Under the pieces are notes generated by a model. It had not been told where the DNA came from, ran no database searches, and saw only the letters and a list, made by a program, of their open reading frames with translations. This document shows positions 7,676 through 8,503 of a stretch of DNA of 8,503 nt, piece by piece. The number at the start of each line of letters is the position of its first letter. The first letter of the stretch is position 1. The position numbers and the translations under genes are program-made. The DNA comes from Candidatus Neomicrothrix sp. UBA6944. Lineage in GTDB: Bacteria > Actinomycetota > Acidimicrobiia > Acidimicrobiales > Poriferisodalaceae. The DNA lies in contig DJZU01000090.1 of the NCBI GenBank assembly GCA_002448715.1, positions 78,750-87,252 of the forward strand, in the 5' to 3' direction.

Positions 7676-7709
7676 CAACTGTCACCAGAGTATTGATCGG
7701 TGACAGTTG
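7676..7709. promoter_or_regulatory. Perfect 11-bp inverted repeat, candidate repressor operator
   Basis: CAACTGTCACC at 7676-7686 is exactly the reverse complement of GGTGACAGTTG at 7699-7709, with a 12-bp centre (7687-7698). No T-run follows on either side, which argues against a terminator. Its position in a divergent spacer, overlapping the predicted promoter of the hydantoinase unit, fits a dimeric regulator binding site. No regulator gene is present in the window, so its family cannot be stated. Confidence 0.6.
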
Positions 7710-7717
7710 GTACACAA
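7689..7717 (-). promoter_or_regulatory. Candidate promoter of the hydantoinase-cyclase unit
   Basis: On the minus strand TTGTGT (7712-7717) is followed after 17 nt by AATACT (7689-7694), a partial match to a housekeeping sigma promoter. The -10 element lies in the centre of the inverted repeat; one repeat arm fills the -35/-10 spacer and the other falls around the expected transcription start near 7682. Matches to consensus are imperfect. Confidence 0.35.
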
Positions 7718-7784
7718 CGCTTCGGTTTCCTGACGACACTAGGGTGGCTTTTACGCAAAGGGCGCCGCGGAGTGTGTTGAGGCT

Positions 7785-8503
7785 ATGGGTGACATGCCAG
7801 AGATAGTGGAAATTGACTTACCCTCTCAACTGGCACGCGTCCAACACGGCGGCGAAGGTCCACCTCTTCTTCTTCTACATTCGGAAGCCAACACGTCCTC
7901 CTGGTCGACTTTTCATAGTGAACTTGCGTCGAGTTTTGAAGTTTTTGCACCCATCCACCCAGGTTTTGGGGGCGAAGAGACACCAAACTGGCTGACCGAT
8001 GTCACTGATCTGAGCTTTCATTACAAAGATTTGTTAGAGGGTTTGGACCTTCAGGATCCGTTGGTTGTTGGAACGAGCCTTGGGGCCTGGATCGCTACTG
8101 ACTTGGCAATCCACTTTTCTTCGCTGCTAAAGGGCCTGGTGCTGTTTGGCCCTCTTGGGATGAGACCTGCCGAACCTCTCCCTGATCTATTCATCATGGA
8201 GTTACCTGACGTGTTGTCGTATTTGGCCAACAGCCTCGACGGCAGCCAGGTAGACCCGATGACCGGTGACGCTGATCTAGCGACCGCAGTGTGGACTGAC
8301 CTCGCGACCCAAGCACGGTTGATGTGGAAACGTAATTACGATCCGCGGTTGCCGTTACGAGCGCACCACGCGAAGTGTCCGATCATGGTTGCGGCCGGCG
8401 AAGACGATCGACTGACGTCGACGGACTACACAAAACAGTACGCGGAGTTGTTTGGCGCGTCGTTTTCATCAGTTAAGGGGGCAGGTCATCTTGTCCCCAT
8501 AGA
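7785..8503 (+). CDS. Alpha/beta hydrolase fold protein, 3' end outside the window
   Basis: The frame is open from ATG at 7785 to the window edge (239 complete codons), so the protein is cut off at its C-terminus; family members are usually about 250-290 residues. The fold is clear: LLLLH at 28-32, PIHPGFGGEE at 56-65, the nucleophile elbow VVGTSLGAW at 94-102 with Ser98, the strand PIMVAAGEDDRL at 199-210 giving the acid (Asp207 or Asp208), and KGAGHLVPI at 231-239 giving His235. A helical cap lies between about 125 and 190. The oxyanion motif after the first strand is HSEANTSSW (32-40) instead of the common HG-type. Substrates could be esters, amides, enol-lactones or C-C bonds. ATG 7794 is an alternative start: GAGG at 7779-7782 is 2 nt from the first ATG and 11 nt from the second. 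The gene diverges from the hydantoinase unit and may share its regulation. Confidence 0.85.
   Translation, partial: MGDMPEIVEIDLPSQLARVQHGGEGPPLLLLHSEANTSSWSTFHSELASSFEVFAPIHPGFGGEETPNWLTDVTDLSFHYKDLLEGLDLQDPLVVGTSLGAWIATDLAIHFSSLLKGLVLFGPLGMRPAEPLPDLFIMELPDVLSYLANSLDGSQVDPMTGDADLATAVWTDLATQARLMWKRNYDPRLPLRAHHAKCPIMVAAGEDDRLTSTDYTKQYAELFGASFSSVKGAGHLVPI

Larger units (their letters stand above)
7643..7784. promoter_or_regulatory. Divergent regulatory region between hydantoinase and alpha/beta hydrolase genes
   Basis: This 142-bp spacer is the longest non-coding stretch in the window and lies between two divergent start codons, so it should carry the promoters of both units. It holds the inverted repeat at 7676-7709 and the minus-strand promoter candidate described separately. 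For the plus-strand gene I see a possible TAGGGT -10 element at 7740-7745 but no convincing -35 partner. Confidence 0.6.

Noticed and set aside
7643..7678. Extension of the hydantoinase to a TTG start at 7678.
   Set aside because: The added 12 residues do not resemble the family N-terminus, the TTG lies in the inverted repeat, and the ATG at 7642 gives the typical MNNRW opening.
7676..7709. The inverted repeat as a rho-independent terminator.
   Set aside because: No T-run follows on either strand and it lies upstream of divergent starts, where no transcript should end.
7783..7986. Minus-strand 67-codon frame opposite the start of the alpha/beta hydrolase.
   Set aside because: The plus-strand frame has a complete nucleophile elbow, acid and histidine pattern to the window end; the opposite frame has no motif.

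Overview
The window reads as an ordinary-density stretch of a bacterial chromosome: six protein genes, almost no spacer DNA, and no RNA genes, mobile elements or CRISPR arrays that I can recognise. Base composition is intermediate by eye (I did not count it). The mix of a fused 5-oxoprolinase/hydantoinase, a long-form cyclase-family hydrolase, an atypical acyl-CoA dehydrogenase-like flavoprotein, a phytanoyl-CoA dioxygenase-like oxygenase and GTG starts would fit a moderate-GC actinobacterium, for example an aquatic Acidimicrobiia-type organism. That placement is an inference, and a proteobacterial or other marine lineage is not excluded.

Layout from left to right. A two-gene minus-strand unit encodes a PhyH-family Fe(II)/2-oxoglutarate dioxygenase (1220-2110) followed 13 nt later by an acyl-CoA dehydrogenase-like protein (34-1206), whose ribosome binding site overlaps the stop codon of the first gene. 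Back to back with it is a plus-strand EamA/DMT-type transporter (2159-3034). That gene runs tail to tail, with a 12-bp gap, into a second minus-strand unit: a 1203-residue fused HyuA-HyuB protein of the ATP-dependent 5-oxoprolinase family (4031-7642) followed 42 nt later by a cyclase-family metal hydrolase (3047-3988). A plus-strand alpha/beta hydrolase starts at 7785, diverges from this unit and runs off the right edge.

Functional reading. The right half looks like a small catabolic locus for cyclic amides or related compounds. The oxoprolinase family opens lactam or imide rings using ATP, some cyclase-family members open lactam rings by metal hydrolysis, and the divergent alpha/beta hydrolase could cleave a linked ester or amide. 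The 142-bp divergent spacer holds a perfect 11-bp inverted repeat (7676-7686 / 7699-7709) that overlaps a plausible promoter for the hydantoinase unit, which is the best regulatory candidate here. The left half pairs an oxygenase with a flavoprotein that seems to lack the usual catalytic glutamate, suggesting oxidative tailoring of an unknown substrate with a drug/metabolite transporter nearby. The substrates of all six proteins are unknown from sequence alone, and I see no radically new system.
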